Positions 10,256-19,234 of a DNA stretch of 64,000 bases are shown here, piece by piece. A model generated the notes under the pieces. It was not told the DNA's origin. It did no database searches and was given only the letters and a program-made list of their open reading frames with translations. Origin of the DNA: Acidobacteriota bacterium. Its GTDB lineage: Bacteria; Acidobacteriota; Blastocatellia; Pyrinomonadales; Pyrinomonadaceae. Both the position numbers and the translations under genes were made by a program. Where the stretch lies: assembly GCA_016700175.1 (NCBI GenBank), contig CP065003.1, positions 320,001 to 384,000 on the forward strand, written 5' to 3'. Positions within the stretch are counted from its first letter, which is position 1. The number at the start of each line of letters is the position of its first letter.

Positions 10256-10804
10256 CTAGTCTCCGAGCCGGCTGAGCATCTGCTCCAGGAATAGTATCTG
10301 CCTGTTCTGAAGATCCAGAAGCTCCTGCCACTTCTGCTCCCTTAGTTCGTCGAGCTTTTCCTGCATCTGCCGTATCTCGAGCTCGGCCTTGAGGTTGACC
10401 TCGTAGTCGTGTGCGGCGTCAAGCCTGTCCCTGGCAGCCTGCCGATTCTGCGACATCATGATGATCGGAGCCTGTATCGCCGCGAGCATCGACAGGAAGA
10501 GATTGAGAAGAATGTACGGATACGGGTCGAAAGCCTCGCCGATGAGCAAATACGAGTTTACGATTACCCAGGATGTAAGAGCTGCGGCGAAGAGAAGGAG
10601 GAAAGCCCACGATCCCCCGAAGCGCGCGACAGCATCCGCCACACGCTCTCCGTAGGTCCATTTTTCTTCCAGGATACTGTTTACGTTTCGACTGATGTTC
10701 TTTCCTTCAAGGATCGATCGGATCACGGCCTTTTCACGCCTTGTAAGTGAACCGAATTCCTTTTCAAGATACTTAAGTCCGGCTTCTTCGAGTTCGTTGG
10801 ACAT
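10256..10804 (-). CDS. DUF1003 membrane protein, partner of corA
   Basis: A 182-residue DUF1003 protein. Two membrane helices (about residues 68-90 and 100-122) are followed by the family core with PYILLNLFLSMLAAIQAP and IMMSQNRQAARDR, then a C-terminal coiled coil rich in Glu, Lys and Gln (130-178). The family's molecular function is not known. ATG 10804 (MSNELEEAG) is preferred over a TTG four codons upstream. The gene lies directly upstream of corA on the same strand, and the pairing suggests a role related to cation transport. The upstream region faces serA divergently. Confidence 0.85.
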   Translation of the reverse strand: MSNELEEAGLKYLEKEFGSLTRREKAVIRSILEGKNISRNVNSILEEKWTYGERVADAVARFGGSWAFLLLFAAALTSWVIVNSYLLIGEAFDPYPYILLNLFLSMLAAIQAPIIMMSQNRQAARDRLDAAHDYEVNLKAELEIRQMQEKLDELREQKWQELLDLQNRQILFLEQMLSRLGD

Positions 10805-10924
10805 CGGTTTCAGCAATGGGCCGCTAGTTGGGTACGACCCGTTTGCGCCTCCTTAACTTAGGTCTGTTCAGGTGTTAAGATTAACCGCAATTCAGCATAA
10901 CTTAAACCCTTGCACCCCCTAAAG

Positions 10925-12517
10925 ATGGAAGTTCTCAAGGTATTCGTCGCAGACGACGTAAACGAAGACAGACTCGCTCCGCTTGTCGAGGCGGGGATCG
11001 AGGTCGTGAAAAAAGTGAAGCTCGGTCCTGAAGAACTGGCGAAAGAACTGGCCGATGCGGATGGAGTGATCGTGCGCAGCGCCACGAAGATCACGGCAGA
11101 TCTGATGGACAAGGCGCGAAGGCTCCGTGTGATCGGAAGGGCGGGCGTCGGAGTGGACAACATCGACGTTCGGGCCGCGACAGAGCGCGGGATCGTCGTG
11201 ATGAACGCGCCGGACGGCAACACGATCACGACCGCCGAACACGCTGTCGCGCTGCTTGTCTCGATGGCGAGGAACATCCCGCAGGCGGACGCAACCCTTC
11301 GCGGCGGCACGTGGGACAAGAAGAGCTTCATCGGCGTCGAGCTGAACGGAAAGACGCTCGGTGTTATAGGGCTCGGGCGGATCGGCAAGCACGTGGCAGG
11401 GATCGCCCGCGGCTTCGGGATGAAGATCATTGCATACGATCCGTTCATCTCCGAAGATCAGGCAGCGGAGATGGGGATCACCGTCGGTTCGCTCGACAAA
11501 TTGTTCGCGGGCTCCGATTTCATCACGATCCACACTCCGGTTACGGATGAGACGCGCGGGATGATCGGGCGCGACGCTTTCGCGAAGATGAAGGAAGGCG
11601 TGCGCATCGTGAACTGCGCCCGCGGAGGGCTTATCGACGAGGACGCGCTTGTCGAGGCCGTCGAATCCGGGAAAGTGGCCGGAGCCGCGCTCGATGTTTA
11701 CGAGGTCGAGCCCTTGCCGGAGAATTCGAAACTGCTTGGAAATCCGAAGATCATCACCACTCCGCACCTTGGCGCTTCGACGACGGAGGCTCAGGAAGGT
11801 GTTGCGCTGACCGTCGCCGAACAGATGCGGGATTATCTCCTTTTCGGGGAGCTTCGGAACGCCGTGAACGCGCCCTCGCTTGCGGCGAAGGAACTGGAAG
11901 CGCTGCAGCCCTACATACATCTCGCGGAACAGCTCGGAAAGTTCCAGGCTCAGGTGCTGGACGAGAACGCGGTCTCTGAGATCAGCATTGAGTATTCCGG
12001 AGGTCTTGCCGAGAAGGACGCGTCGCAGGCGACCCGCGCTTTCCTGGCAGGTCTGCTTCAGAATGTTTCTTCGAGGGTGAATGTCGTGAACTCCGCCCAC
12101 ATCGCGGAAGAGCGCGGGATATCCGTGACGACAAGCTATAAACAGGAAGCGCGCGCAAGCAATGTCGATATCAAGACGTTTGTTTCGACCCGCGACGGCC
12201 TCTCACAGACGGTGTGCGGGAAGATATACGGCGACGGCGAGGCGAGGATCACGAGGATCGGAGACTTCTCGATCGAGGCAGTACCCACGGGAACTATGCT
12301 GATCATGAAAAACCAGGACGTTCCCGGCGTGATCGGAAAGATCGGCACGGCGCTCGGCGAAAAGGAGATCAACATCAGCCGGTTCTACCTGGGACGGAAA
12401 GAGAAAGGCGGGGAGGCGCTGGCGGTGATCGAGGTCGATTCGCCTGTCGGCGACGATGTTATCGACGCGCTGAAGGAGATCGAACCGGTTATCTCGGTAA
12501 GGCTTGTGAAGCTATAG
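10925..12517 (+). CDS. serA: D-3-phosphoglycerate dehydrogenase
   Basis: SerA oxidises 3-phosphoglycerate to 3-phosphohydroxypyruvate with NAD+, the first step of serine synthesis. The 530-residue protein is the long form: catalytic and NAD-binding domains (1-~315), the allosteric-substrate-binding domain (~320-450) and a C-terminal ACT domain (~455-530) for serine feedback. The NAD-binding loop is GLGRIG in LGVIGLGRIGKHVAG. The catalytic arginine lies in NCARGGLIDEDAL and the catalytic histidine in TPHLGASTTEAQ. ACT-domain residues are seen in VPGVIGKIGTALGEKEINIS. ATG 10925 is chosen; a TTG five codons upstream lacks support. The ACT domain predicts inhibition by L-serine. Confidence 0.95.
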   Translation: MEVLKVFVADDVNEDRLAPLVEAGIEVVKKVKLGPEELAKELADADGVIVRSATKITADLMDKARRLRVIGRAGVGVDNIDVRAATERGIVVMNAPDGNTITTAEHAVALLVSMARNIPQADATLRGGTWDKKSFIGVELNGKTLGVIGLGRIGKHVAGIARGFGMKIIAYDPFISEDQAAEMGITVGSLDKLFAGSDFITIHTPVTDETRGMIGRDAFAKMKEGVRIVNCARGGLIDEDALVEAVESGKVAGAALDVYEVEPLPENSKLLGNPKIITTPHLGASTTEAQEGVALTVAEQMRDYLLFGELRNAVNAPSLAAKELEALQPYIHLAEQLGKFQAQVLDENAVSEISIEYSGGLAEKDASQATRAFLAGLLQNVSSRVNVVNSAHIAEERGISVTTSYKQEARASNVDIKTFVSTRDGLSQTVCGKIYGDGEARITRIGDFSIEAVPTGTMLIMKNQDVPGVIGKIGTALGEKEINISRFYLGRKEKGGEALAVIEVDSPVGDDVIDALKEIEPVISVRLVKL

Positions 12518-12552
12518 TCATTGACCAGGGATCGGGGACCAAGGACCAGGCG

Positions 12553-12885
12553 ATGATAAAGGTCAAACGCGGATCAAGTTGGGCCGACGCGCTGAGGAGC
12601 TACGAGGTGCTGCTCGACGGAGAGGTGATCGGTCAAATAAAGCGCGGCGAAGAAAAGGACTTCGAAGTCCCGCACGGGCCGCACGAACTCGCAGTGAAGA
12701 TCGATTGGTGCACCACTCCTGCGGTTCCATTTGAGTACATAGGCGAGCCTGTCCATTTCGAATGCGGGAATGCGCTCAAGGGGTGGAGATCGATGGTCGC
12801 CATTGTCTACGTGCTATTGTGGCCCAGCGAGTATCTTTGGCTTCGAAACGTCGAGTCAGGCTCGGCGAACCAGTATCGGATGTGA
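12553..12885 (+). CDS. Small conserved hypothetical membrane-associated protein
   Basis: A 110-residue protein (MIKVKRGSSWADALRSYEVL...) with a beta-rich N-terminal part containing LLDGEVIGQIKRGEEKDFEV and PHGPHELAVKIDWC. A C-terminal hydrophobic helix (about 82-100, MVAIVYVLLWPSEYLWL) follows a conserved FECGN motif. I recognise this layout as a widespread small-protein family in which a PEGA-like surface domain precedes a membrane helix; no function is known to me. It is not in the serA reading frame and starts 36 bp after the serA stop, behind a short run of GACCAGGG-like words. Co-transcription with serA is possible. Confidence 0.6.
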   Translation: MIKVKRGSSWADALRSYEVLLDGEVIGQIKRGEEKDFEVPHGPHELAVKIDWCTTPAVPFEYIGEPVHFECGNALKGWRSMVAIVYVLLWPSEYLWLRNVESGSANQYRM

Positions 12886-12944
12886 TTCGGCGCCTGATGC
12901 CCCGCAAAGCAGATGGTGAGCCAGCGGATTTCCGGAATTCTGTC

Positions 12945-13052
12945 TTTCGTTGCGTGCCTTGGCGCCTTTGCGAGAGTCTCCAGTTTCAAAATTTGGACCC
13001 GATAGAAGAACTCGGACCTCCCGCAAAGCCGCGAAGGCGCAAAGTTTCGCAA
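12945..13052. repeat. Inverted pair of TTGCG/GCGCCTTTGCG intergenic repeats
   Basis: One arm at about 12945-12974 reads TTTCGTTGCGTGCCTTGGCG then CCTTTGCGAGA. The other arm at about 13019-13052 reads CCCGCAAAGCCGCGAAGGCG then CAAAG, an imperfect reverse complement. Together they can form a long imperfect hairpin in the 211-bp gap before the next gene. Confidence 0.6.
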
Positions 13053-13096
13053 AGAAGAACCAGAATTCAGCGATCATCCGATCTCAGGAGCCCTGA

Positions 13097-13666
13097 ATGC
13101 AACCGCTTAGATATTCAATCAACGTCACACTGGACGGCTGCTGCGATCATCGCGCGATGGTACCGGACGAGGAATTGCACCGGCACGCGGAAAAGATCAT
13201 CGCCGGTGCTGACGCGCTTCTGTTCGGCCGCGTGACCTACCAGATGATGGAAGAGGGATGGCGTCCCGTCGCAGAGACGGGAGTCAGGCCGGAGTGGATG
13301 TCCGAATGGATGGAACCCTTCGCCAGAACGATCGACGCGGCGAAGAAGTACGTTGTGTCGGCCACGCTCGAACGGGTCGACTGGAATTCGGAACTCATCA
13401 GCGGCGATCTGGAGGAAGCGGTCCGGGCGCTGAAGCAGCAGCCCGGCAAAGGGATCTATGTGGGAGGCGTGACGCTTCCGCTTGCTTTGGCGGAGATGGG
13501 ATTGATCGACGAATACGAGTTCGTGGTCCAGCCAAGGCTTGCCGGCCACGGGCCCAGGCCGTTCGAAGGGCTCGCGAAGTATGTCGATCTGCACTTGATA
13601 GGCCGGCAGGAGTTCGGCTCCGGATCCGTGGCTTTGCGCTATAGGCCCAGGAACCAGATCTCGTAG
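13097..13666 (+). CDS. Dihydrofolate reductase family protein (RibD C-terminal type)
   Basis: A 189-residue protein of the RibD C-terminal/DHFR-like superfamily. The N-terminus YSINVTLDG, the LLFGRVTYQMM motif near residues 43-53 (the NADPH-binding loop in these proteins) and IYVGGVTLPLALAEMGLIDE near 119-139 (GG phosphate-binding turn and final helix) are typical. Related proteins reduce unidentified substrates and usually stand alone rather than acting in folate or riboflavin synthesis, so a specific reaction cannot be assigned. An AGGAG sequence sits six to ten bases before the ATG. The next gene begins 52 bp downstream on the same strand. Confidence 0.8.
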   Translation: MQPLRYSINVTLDGCCDHRAMVPDEELHRHAEKIIAGADALLFGRVTYQMMEEGWRPVAETGVRPEWMSEWMEPFARTIDAAKKYVVSATLERVDWNSELISGDLEEAVRALKQQPGKGIYVGGVTLPLALAEMGLIDEYEFVVQPRLAGHGPRPFEGLAKYVDLHLIGRQEFGSGSVALRYRPRNQIS

Positions 13667-13718
13667 CCGGCATTCGTCGAACATTGAGTACCGAATTTTT
13701 CAGGCTGAAGCACTCTCG

Positions 13719-14390
13719 ATGAACGACATACGTTTGGTGGTCTTCGATATGGCCGGTACCACCGTCCGGGACACGGGACAAGTCGCCGATTCATTCGTCT
13801 CCGCGCTAAGGGAACACGGTTGCGAGATCTCCGACGAAGAACTGACCGCGGTCCGGGGCGCTTCGAAAAGAGAAGCGGTCGCGCGGCTTATCCCTGAAGG
13901 GCCGGACTCCGAACAGAAGGCAGCCAGGGTTTATGAGACATTCCGAAAGAACCTTGAGGACCGCTATCGGCTGGACGCGGTAGCACCGGTCGAAGGTGCG
14001 GAAAAAGTGTTTCGATGGCTGCGCTCCCTGGGAGTCCTCGTAGCGCTTAACACGGGTTTCGATCGTGATATCACGGGACTCTTGATCAGCGCCCTCGGGT
14101 GGGGAACGGGTATCGTCGACGCGGTCGTCTGCGGAGACGATGTAGAGGAGGGTCGACCGGCCCCATTCCTTATCTTTGAAGCGATGAAAGCGACAAGGAT
14201 AGGAAACGCGGATCAGGTGGCAAATGTGGGCGACACGGTGCGCGATCTGGAAGCGGGACACAGGGCGGGCGTTCGGTGGAACATAGGCGTCCTTTCAGGA
14301 GCCCACGACCGAAGCCGTCTCTCGGCTGCGCCGCACACGCACATCCTGCCGTCGATCGCCGATCTGCCTTCGTTATGGGACCGTCCGTGA
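13719..14390 (+). CDS. Phosphonatase-like HAD hydrolase
   Basis: A 223-residue HAD-superfamily hydrolase. Motif I is DMAGTTV (nucleophile Asp10), with the Met-Ala-Gly-Thr-Thr sequence typical of the phosphonoacetaldehyde-hydrolase-like branch. Motif II is the threonine of LNTGFD near residue 110. Motif III/IV appears as GRPAPFLIFEAM followed by NVGDTVRDLEAG near residues 168-180. The cap domain covers about 18-90. True phosphonoacetaldehyde hydrolase needs a cap lysine for Schiff-base formation, and I could not place it with confidence. No phosphonate genes are nearby, so the substrate remains open. Confidence 0.78.
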   Translation: MNDIRLVVFDMAGTTVRDTGQVADSFVSALREHGCEISDEELTAVRGASKREAVARLIPEGPDSEQKAARVYETFRKNLEDRYRLDAVAPVEGAEKVFRWLRSLGVLVALNTGFDRDITGLLISALGWGTGIVDAVVCGDDVEEGRPAPFLIFEAMKATRIGNADQVANVGDTVRDLEAGHRAGVRWNIGVLSGAHDRSRLSAAPHTHILPSIADLPSLWDRP

Positions 14391-14531
14391 AGCGAGGCTT
14401 CGTGAGCGTTTTGATCGCCCGCCTGAGCTCCGGCCGGTCATTTATGAACAAGAGGATTTCGGTTTGTCGCACTTTCGGGAAAAGGATCAAAAAGAGCCGG
14501 ATGACGGCGTAAATTCATTGGAGGGCAGGGA

Positions 14532-15482
14532 ATGGCAAATAGGAGATTGATAGCAGCGATCGGCGCGACCGGCGCGCAGGGTGGCGGGCTCGCGAGAGCG
14601 ATACTTTCGGATCCCGAGGGCGGATTCGCGGTGCGTGCAGTTACTAGAAATCCTGATTCGGACGCGGCAAGGATCCTGAAAGAACAGGGCGCTGAGGTCG
14701 TAGCAGCGGACCTGGACGATGTCGGGAGCCTGAGAGACGCATTCCGCGACGCTTACGGCGCATTTTGCGTCACCAACTTCTGGGAGCATTTCTCGCCGGA
14801 GAAGGAGAAGGCCCAGGCGGCAAACCTGGCGGAAGCGGCGGCGGCCGAAGATCTCTCGCACGTGATCTGGTCCACGCTCGAGGACACCCGGAGATGGGTC
14901 CCGCTTGAAGATGACCGGATGCCGACGCTTATGGACCACTACAAAGTGCCCCATTTCGACGCGAAGGGCGAGTCGGACGCCAGGTTCACCGAGGCGGGCG
15001 TGCCTACGACCTTCCTTCTAACGTCTTTTTACTGGGATAACCTGATCGGATTCGGAATGGAGCCGAAGCGGACTGAAGACGGGAGCCTGGCCTTCTATCT
15101 TCCGATGGGCGACGCGCGGCTTCCCGGCATCGCCGCCGAGGACATTGGAAAGTGCGCTTATGGCATATTGAAGGAAGGCGCCGACTATGCGGGAGAAACC
15201 GTCGGGATCGCCGGCGCTCATCCGACTGGCGAGGAAATGGCGGCGGCGCTGACCGATGCGTTCGGAGAGCCTGTGACTTACGTGGCGGTGCCCTTCGACG
15301 CGTTCAGGGCGATGGATTTTCCCGGAGCAGCGGACCTCGGCAACATGTTCCAGTTTAAGGCCGATTTCAACGACTACTTTCTCAAATCGAGAGACCTTGA
15401 GCTTTCAAAGAAGCTAAATCCCGAGCTCATGAATTTCAAACAGTGGCTGGCAGTGAACAGGGACAGGATCCCGGTCGATTGA
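14532..15482 (+). CDS. NmrA-like NAD(P)-binding protein
   Basis: A 316-residue atypical short-chain dehydrogenase of the NmrA/HSCARG type. The Rossmann dinucleotide loop is AIGATGAQGGGLARAIL near residues 9-25. The following AVTRNPDSDAARIL and GAEVVAADLDD segments match the family. NmrA-like proteins bind NAD(P) and often act as redox sensors or regulators rather than enzymes; the Tyr-Lys catalytic pair of classical SDRs is not evident. A GGAGGG ribosome binding site lies about 8 bases before the ATG. The gene is isolated between the HAD gene and a palindromic repeat element. Confidence 0.8.
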   Translation: MANRRLIAAIGATGAQGGGLARAILSDPEGGFAVRAVTRNPDSDAARILKEQGAEVVAADLDDVGSLRDAFRDAYGAFCVTNFWEHFSPEKEKAQAANLAEAAAAEDLSHVIWSTLEDTRRWVPLEDDRMPTLMDHYKVPHFDAKGESDARFTEAGVPTTFLLTSFYWDNLIGFGMEPKRTEDGSLAFYLPMGDARLPGIAAEDIGKCAYGILKEGADYAGETVGIAGAHPTGEEMAAALTDAFGEPVTYVAVPFDAFRAMDFPGAADLGNMFQFKADFNDYFLKSRDLELSKKLNPELMNFKQWLAVNRDRIPVD

Positions 15483-15576
15483 TTGTCTCGGAAGGCGAAA
15501 GATGAGGTCGCCTGAAGGAACACCTACAAGGGATTCTCCATTGATATCTGAGCTCACAATATCGAGAAAATGACCC

Positions 15577-15717
15577 TCAGTTGCCCCCCGCTTCAGCGGG
15601 GGGACGGAGAAGGCCAATAGCTCGTTTCGCCGGCTTCAGCCGGCAATTTAGGGCCCAAAGCCCCAAGCCTGCTTTTGTTTGCCCGGTTGACCCCCGGCTG
15701 AAGCCGGGGGCAACTGA
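15577..15717. repeat. 141-bp palindromic element with 11-bp terminal inverted repeats and TTCA/TGAA hairpins
   Basis: The ends TCAGTTGCCCC (15577-15587) and GGGGCAACTGA (15707-15717) are perfect inverted repeats. Inside are three perfect hairpins: CCCCCCGC-TTCA-GCGGGGGG at 15584-15603, GCCGGC-TTCA-GCCGGC at 15629-15644 and CCCCCGGC-TGAA-GCCGGGGG at 15691-15710. It has no coding potential and looks like a non-autonomous REP/MITE-type element. The rest of the 15483-15823 gap shows nothing else I can name. Confidence 0.75.
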
Positions 15718-15823
15718 TCGCTTCTCAACACCTGCCGGTCTGACTTTTCGAACCCCGACAACATAAAAGACTGTCCCTAAAGACAGCCTCATCTCAATTC
15801 GTGCGTGCGTCCTCGGCCATGTA

Positions 15824-16186
15824 TCAGGGTTGCGCATATATCTTCTTCCAGCAGAAGTACGACGTCAGCAGAAGAAGTATGAATAGCGAGGCTATCGGCC
15901 AGTTTCCGTCGTTCGTATGGATGTGAGCCGAAAGAGCGATCAGGGCATTGAAGAAGAACCCGGCGTAAGCCCATTCCTTAAGAGACCTCGAATAACCGGT
16001 CCAGATCGCCGCCAGGCCCAGTATCTTCGCGACTCCGAGCGGGTACGCCAGATAATCCGGGTACCCCAGATCGCGGAATGTCTGCGATGACATCTCATTC
16101 ATAAACAGCATTCCGAAAGCCGACAAGAGCATCATCGCGGTTACGATCGCGGTCGTGACATAGTATGTGATCTTGATTCCTTTCAC
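15824..16186 (-). CDS. DoxX-like family membrane protein
   Basis: A 120-residue protein with four membrane helices (about 8-28, 46-66, 72-92 and 96-114). The segment LGYPDYLAYPLGVAKILGLA after the first helix and the YAGFFFNALIALSAHI segment are typical of DoxX-like proteins. These small membrane proteins are of mostly unknown role; some relate to quinone or redox processes. The start is a GTG with GGAGG nine bases upstream, which supports it over later codons. It is divergent from the ABC transporter operon, whose ATPase gene starts about 100 bp away. Confidence 0.8.
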   Translation of the reverse strand: MKGIKITYYVTTAIVTAMMLLSAFGMLFMNEMSSQTFRDLGYPDYLAYPLGVAKILGLAAIWTGYSRSLKEWAYAGFFFNALIALSAHIHTNDGNWPIASLFILLLLTSYFCWKKIYAQP

Positions 16187-16289
16187 GCGTCAAAGCCTCC
16201 TTGCCCCAAACTGCCGAATAACATATCACAAGCCTCTGACTTCCGCCGTTTATTCCCCGCCGCGGCTTTGTGCTAATCTCGATTCGAAT

Positions 16290-17198
16290 ATGGACGAGAA
16301 CAAGGTGACGCTGAAGGCCGATTCGATAACCAAGTCCTTTGGCGATTTTACTGCTGTCGATAGCCTCAGCTTTGAAGCGAGCGCCGGGCGCATTTTCGGT
16401 TTCCTGGGGCCGAACGGCGCGGGAAAGACGACCACGATCCGAATGATCGTCGGCATAACGGTGCCCGACGAAGGCAGGATCGATCTGTTCGGCAGGAAGA
16501 TCTCCCCTGCGTTGCAGGACCGGATCGGCTATCTCCCCGAAGAAAGAGGACTTTACAAGAAGATGAAGGTCTCCGACCAGCTGCGCTATTTTGCCGCGCT
16601 GAAAGGGGTAGCGGCAAGAGAGGCCGACAAGCGGATCGACGAGTGGCTCGGCCGTATGGACCTTTCCGACTGGAAGGAGAAAAAGACCACTGATCTCTCC
16701 AAGGGAATGCAGCAGAAGGTCCAGTTCATATCGACAATGCTCCACGATCCGGACCTTCTGATCCTCGACGAGCCGTTCTCCGGGCTCGATCCGATCAACG
16801 TCGAGTTCATGAAGGAGATCATCGCCGAGACCAAGTCAAAGGACAAGACGATAATCTTCTCGACGCACATGATGGATACCGCGGAGAAGCTTTGCGACGA
16901 TATTCTTCTGATAAACAAGTCGAAAAAGGTCGTGTCCGGAAGCCTGCGTGAGATCAAGGAAAGCTACGGCAAGAACGTGGTCTCATTGCGATGCACCGGC
17001 GGGGAAGAGGTCCTGGCGGATGAATCGCTGGCCGCGAAAGTGATCGATCACGCCGACGAGAAGGAAGTGTTTTTGGCAAAGGGAGCGGACGCGCAGAATT
17101 TGCTCGGTAAGCTCGTGGGATCGGGGGCGCAGATCACCAAGTTCCAGCTGATCGAGCCGAGCCTCAACGACATATTCATAGAAAAGATAAGGGGTTGA
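16290..17198 (+). CDS. ABC transporter ATP-binding protein (NatA-like)
   Basis: A 302-residue ATPase subunit. Walker A is GPNGAGKT at residues 40-47, the signature is LSKGMQQK, Walker B is LLILDEPFSGLD, and the switch histidine is in FSTHMMD. A C-terminal ~75-residue domain (DUF4162 type) follows the nucleotide-binding domain, as in NatA-type exporters of sodium or drugs. ATG 16290 (MDENKVTLKAD) is chosen; a longer frame back to 16167 would run into the divergent DoxX gene. The permease gene starts 3 bp after the stop, so the two form one transcription unit and one transporter. The cargo is not known. Confidence 0.92.
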   Translation: MDENKVTLKADSITKSFGDFTAVDSLSFEASAGRIFGFLGPNGAGKTTTIRMIVGITVPDEGRIDLFGRKISPALQDRIGYLPEERGLYKKMKVSDQLRYFAALKGVAAREADKRIDEWLGRMDLSDWKEKKTTDLSKGMQQKVQFISTMLHDPDLLILDEPFSGLDPINVEFMKEIIAETKSKDKTIIFSTHMMDTAEKLCDDILLINKSKKVVSGSLREIKESYGKNVVSLRCTGGEEVLADESLAAKVIDHADEKEVFLAKGADAQNLLGKLVGSGAQITKFQLIEPSLNDIFIEKIRG

Positions 17199-17201
17199 AG
17201 A

Positions 17202-18554
17202 ATGCAGAAGTTCCTGGCGGTCCTGAAGAGGGAATACAAGAAGGTCGTGTTCACGTGGACATTCGTGATCACAACGTTCCTTATGCCTTTGATCGCGTCG
17301 GCGTTCGTGCTAGTGCCTCTTCTGATCTTCTCGATCGAGGGGGAATCCACGCGGATCGCGATCGCGGATCTGAACGGAAGCGTCGCGCCGAGGCTCAGGC
17401 AGAATCTTTCTCCCGAGAAGATAGCGGAAAAGGCCAGGCAGGCCGCGAAAGAATCGCTTTCCGATTTTTCGGCGAGCCAGGACGAGAAAATGAAGCGGAG
17501 CGCCGAACAGCTCGGCGGCACCTTCACGTTTGTGCCGTACGATCCGGCAGGGAAGTCGCCGGAGAAGATCCAGACCGAGCTTCGCGAGAGGATCGGCAAG
17601 AATGAGCTCGACGCATTCCTGATCATCCCAAAGGACATAGGCGCTCGCGACCGGGAGTACGGTTACTTTTCAAGAAAGGCGGGCGATTTCGTGATCAATT
17701 CGACGCTTCAGGACGCCTTGAACGAAGCCGTGCGATCCCAGAGGCTCGCGGAAGCGAATATCAGCGAGGACCTTCTGAAGGACCTCGGCCGGAAGGTGAA
17801 TTTCACGATCAAGCCTCTTACGGAAACGGGCGAGATCAAAGAGGACGATTCGGGTCCCTGGGCCGCGTTCGTTGTCGCAATGCTGATCTATGTCGTCCTT
17901 GCGATCTACGGCCAGGCGATAATGTCGGCGATCGTCGAAGAAAAGGAGACAAGGATCTCCGAAGTCCTGTTCTCTTCCGCACGCCCGTTCGAGCTTATGA
18001 TGGGCAAACTTGTCGGAGTCGGGCTTGCAGGACTGACACAGCTCGCGATCTGGCTTACCACGGTCGCCGCTTTTGTAGGTTTCGGGCTGGCAAGCGCGGC
18101 CGCAAGCGGCCTCGATGTTGCACTCCCTACGATCACGGTTTCGATGGTGGTCTATTTCCTGGTCTTCTTCCTCCTCGGTTACTTCATTTTCGCGACGATC
18201 TATGCCCTTATCGGCTCGATGGTGACCAATATGCAGGAAGGCGGCCAGTTCGCGCTGCCTCCGATACTCCTGCTGCTTGTAGGACTGTACTTCTGCTTTG
18301 CGGTGATCCGGGACCCGAACTCGAGTTTCGCGTTCTGGGTATCTGTCGCACCTTTCTTTGCACCCATCGTGATGCCCGTAAGGATCCTCGCGGATACGCC
18401 ACCGTTCTGGCAGATCGCGCTTGCGGTGCTCTTGAACGGCGCCGCGATCGTCGGGCTGACCTGGGCCGCGTCGCGCGTATATCGTGTCGGAATGCTTATG
18501 TACGGTAAGCGCGCGACTATCCCCGAGGTCTGGAAATGGATCCGGCAGAGCTAG
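17202..18554 (+). CDS. ABC-2 type transporter permease (NatB-like)
   Basis: A 450-residue membrane subunit. One membrane helix lies near residues 20-45. A large extracytoplasmic domain follows (~50-220), rich in charged residues. A C-terminal bundle of about five helices (~225-435) contains the FVVAMLIYVVLAIYGQAIMS and EEKETRISEVLFSSARPFEL segments typical of the ABC2_membrane_3 family. It pairs with the ATPase encoded immediately upstream to form a presumed exporter such as a Na+ or drug efflux system. The CYTH gene begins 11 bp after the stop and may be co-transcribed. Confidence 0.88.
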   Translation: MQKFLAVLKREYKKVVFTWTFVITTFLMPLIASAFVLVPLLIFSIEGESTRIAIADLNGSVAPRLRQNLSPEKIAEKARQAAKESLSDFSASQDEKMKRSAEQLGGTFTFVPYDPAGKSPEKIQTELRERIGKNELDAFLIIPKDIGARDREYGYFSRKAGDFVINSTLQDALNEAVRSQRLAEANISEDLLKDLGRKVNFTIKPLTETGEIKEDDSGPWAAFVVAMLIYVVLAIYGQAIMSAIVEEKETRISEVLFSSARPFELMMGKLVGVGLAGLTQLAIWLTTVAAFVGFGLASAAASGLDVALPTITVSMVVYFLVFFLLGYFIFATIYALIGSMVTNMQEGGQFALPPILLLLVGLYFCFAVIRDPNSSFAFWVSVAPFFAPIVMPVRILADTPPFWQIALAVLLNGAAIVGLTWAASRVYRVGMLMYGKRATIPEVWKWIRQS

Positions 18555-18565
18555 GTTGTCAGTAG

Positions 18566-19108
18566 ATGGCGGACGAGATCGAGAAGAAGTTCAGGCTTAC
18601 GAGGGAGCAGTATGAGAGGCTCGCGAGAGACCTCGAGGAATTAGGCGCCGAGTTCACTGGCGAAGAGCGTGAGGAGAACCTGATCTACTCGAGCGGGTCT
18701 CTTCTGCGAGACTCGTCGGTCTTACGGATCAGAAGAACAGGGAACGGCGCAACGCTGACCTTCAAGAAATGGGTCCCGCTCGAAGGCGACCTGAAAAAGC
18801 ACATCGAGCACGAGACCGGGATCGATGATCCCGATGAGGCCGCCGCGATGCTCGAGCTACTTGGCCTCGAACTCGCCGTCGTTTACGAGAAAAAGCGCCG
18901 CACGTGGCAGGTCCTCGACGCGGAGGTGGTTCTGGACGAGCTTCCATTCGGTTTCTATATGGAGATCGAGGGCGATCCTCCCGCGATCCGCGAAGTTGAA
19001 ATGAAACTCGCGTCGGACGATCTCGAGCACGAACCGCTCACCTATCCAAGGCTCACTGAGAAGTTCGGGGTCCGCCGCGACTCGGCGATCGAAGCGCGCT
19101 TTGGCTGA
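18566..19108 (+). CDS. CYTH-domain protein (class IV adenylate cyclase / triphosphatase fold)
   Basis: A 180-residue protein of the CYTH (CyaB, thiamine triphosphatase) superfamily. The diagnostic ExExK motif is at the N-terminus: E4, E6 and K8 in MADEIEKKF. Further conserved elements are LRIRRTGNGATLTFK (~53-67), KKRRTWQ, VVLDELPFGFYMEIEGD (~123-139) and the final helix. These charges line a triphosphate-binding tunnel. Members hydrolyse thiamine triphosphate or inorganic triphosphate, or make cAMP; sequence alone does not separate these. The gene is 11 bp downstream of the ABC permease gene. Confidence 0.85.
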   Translation: MADEIEKKFRLTREQYERLARDLEELGAEFTGEEREENLIYSSGSLLRDSSVLRIRRTGNGATLTFKKWVPLEGDLKKHIEHETGIDDPDEAAAMLELLGLELAVVYEKKRRTWQVLDAEVVLDELPFGFYMEIEGDPPAIREVEMKLASDDLEHEPLTYPRLTEKFGVRRDSAIEARFG

Positions 19109-19234
19109 AGCCACCGATAACGGATTCGACGAAACTCAGTCGGAAAACCGCAATCTGCGGGTAAATTCTTGATGACCGGTCGCGGAATCGGTTAGTATCT
19201 ATGGAAATTGGATTACATAGGGAGGCCCACCTGA

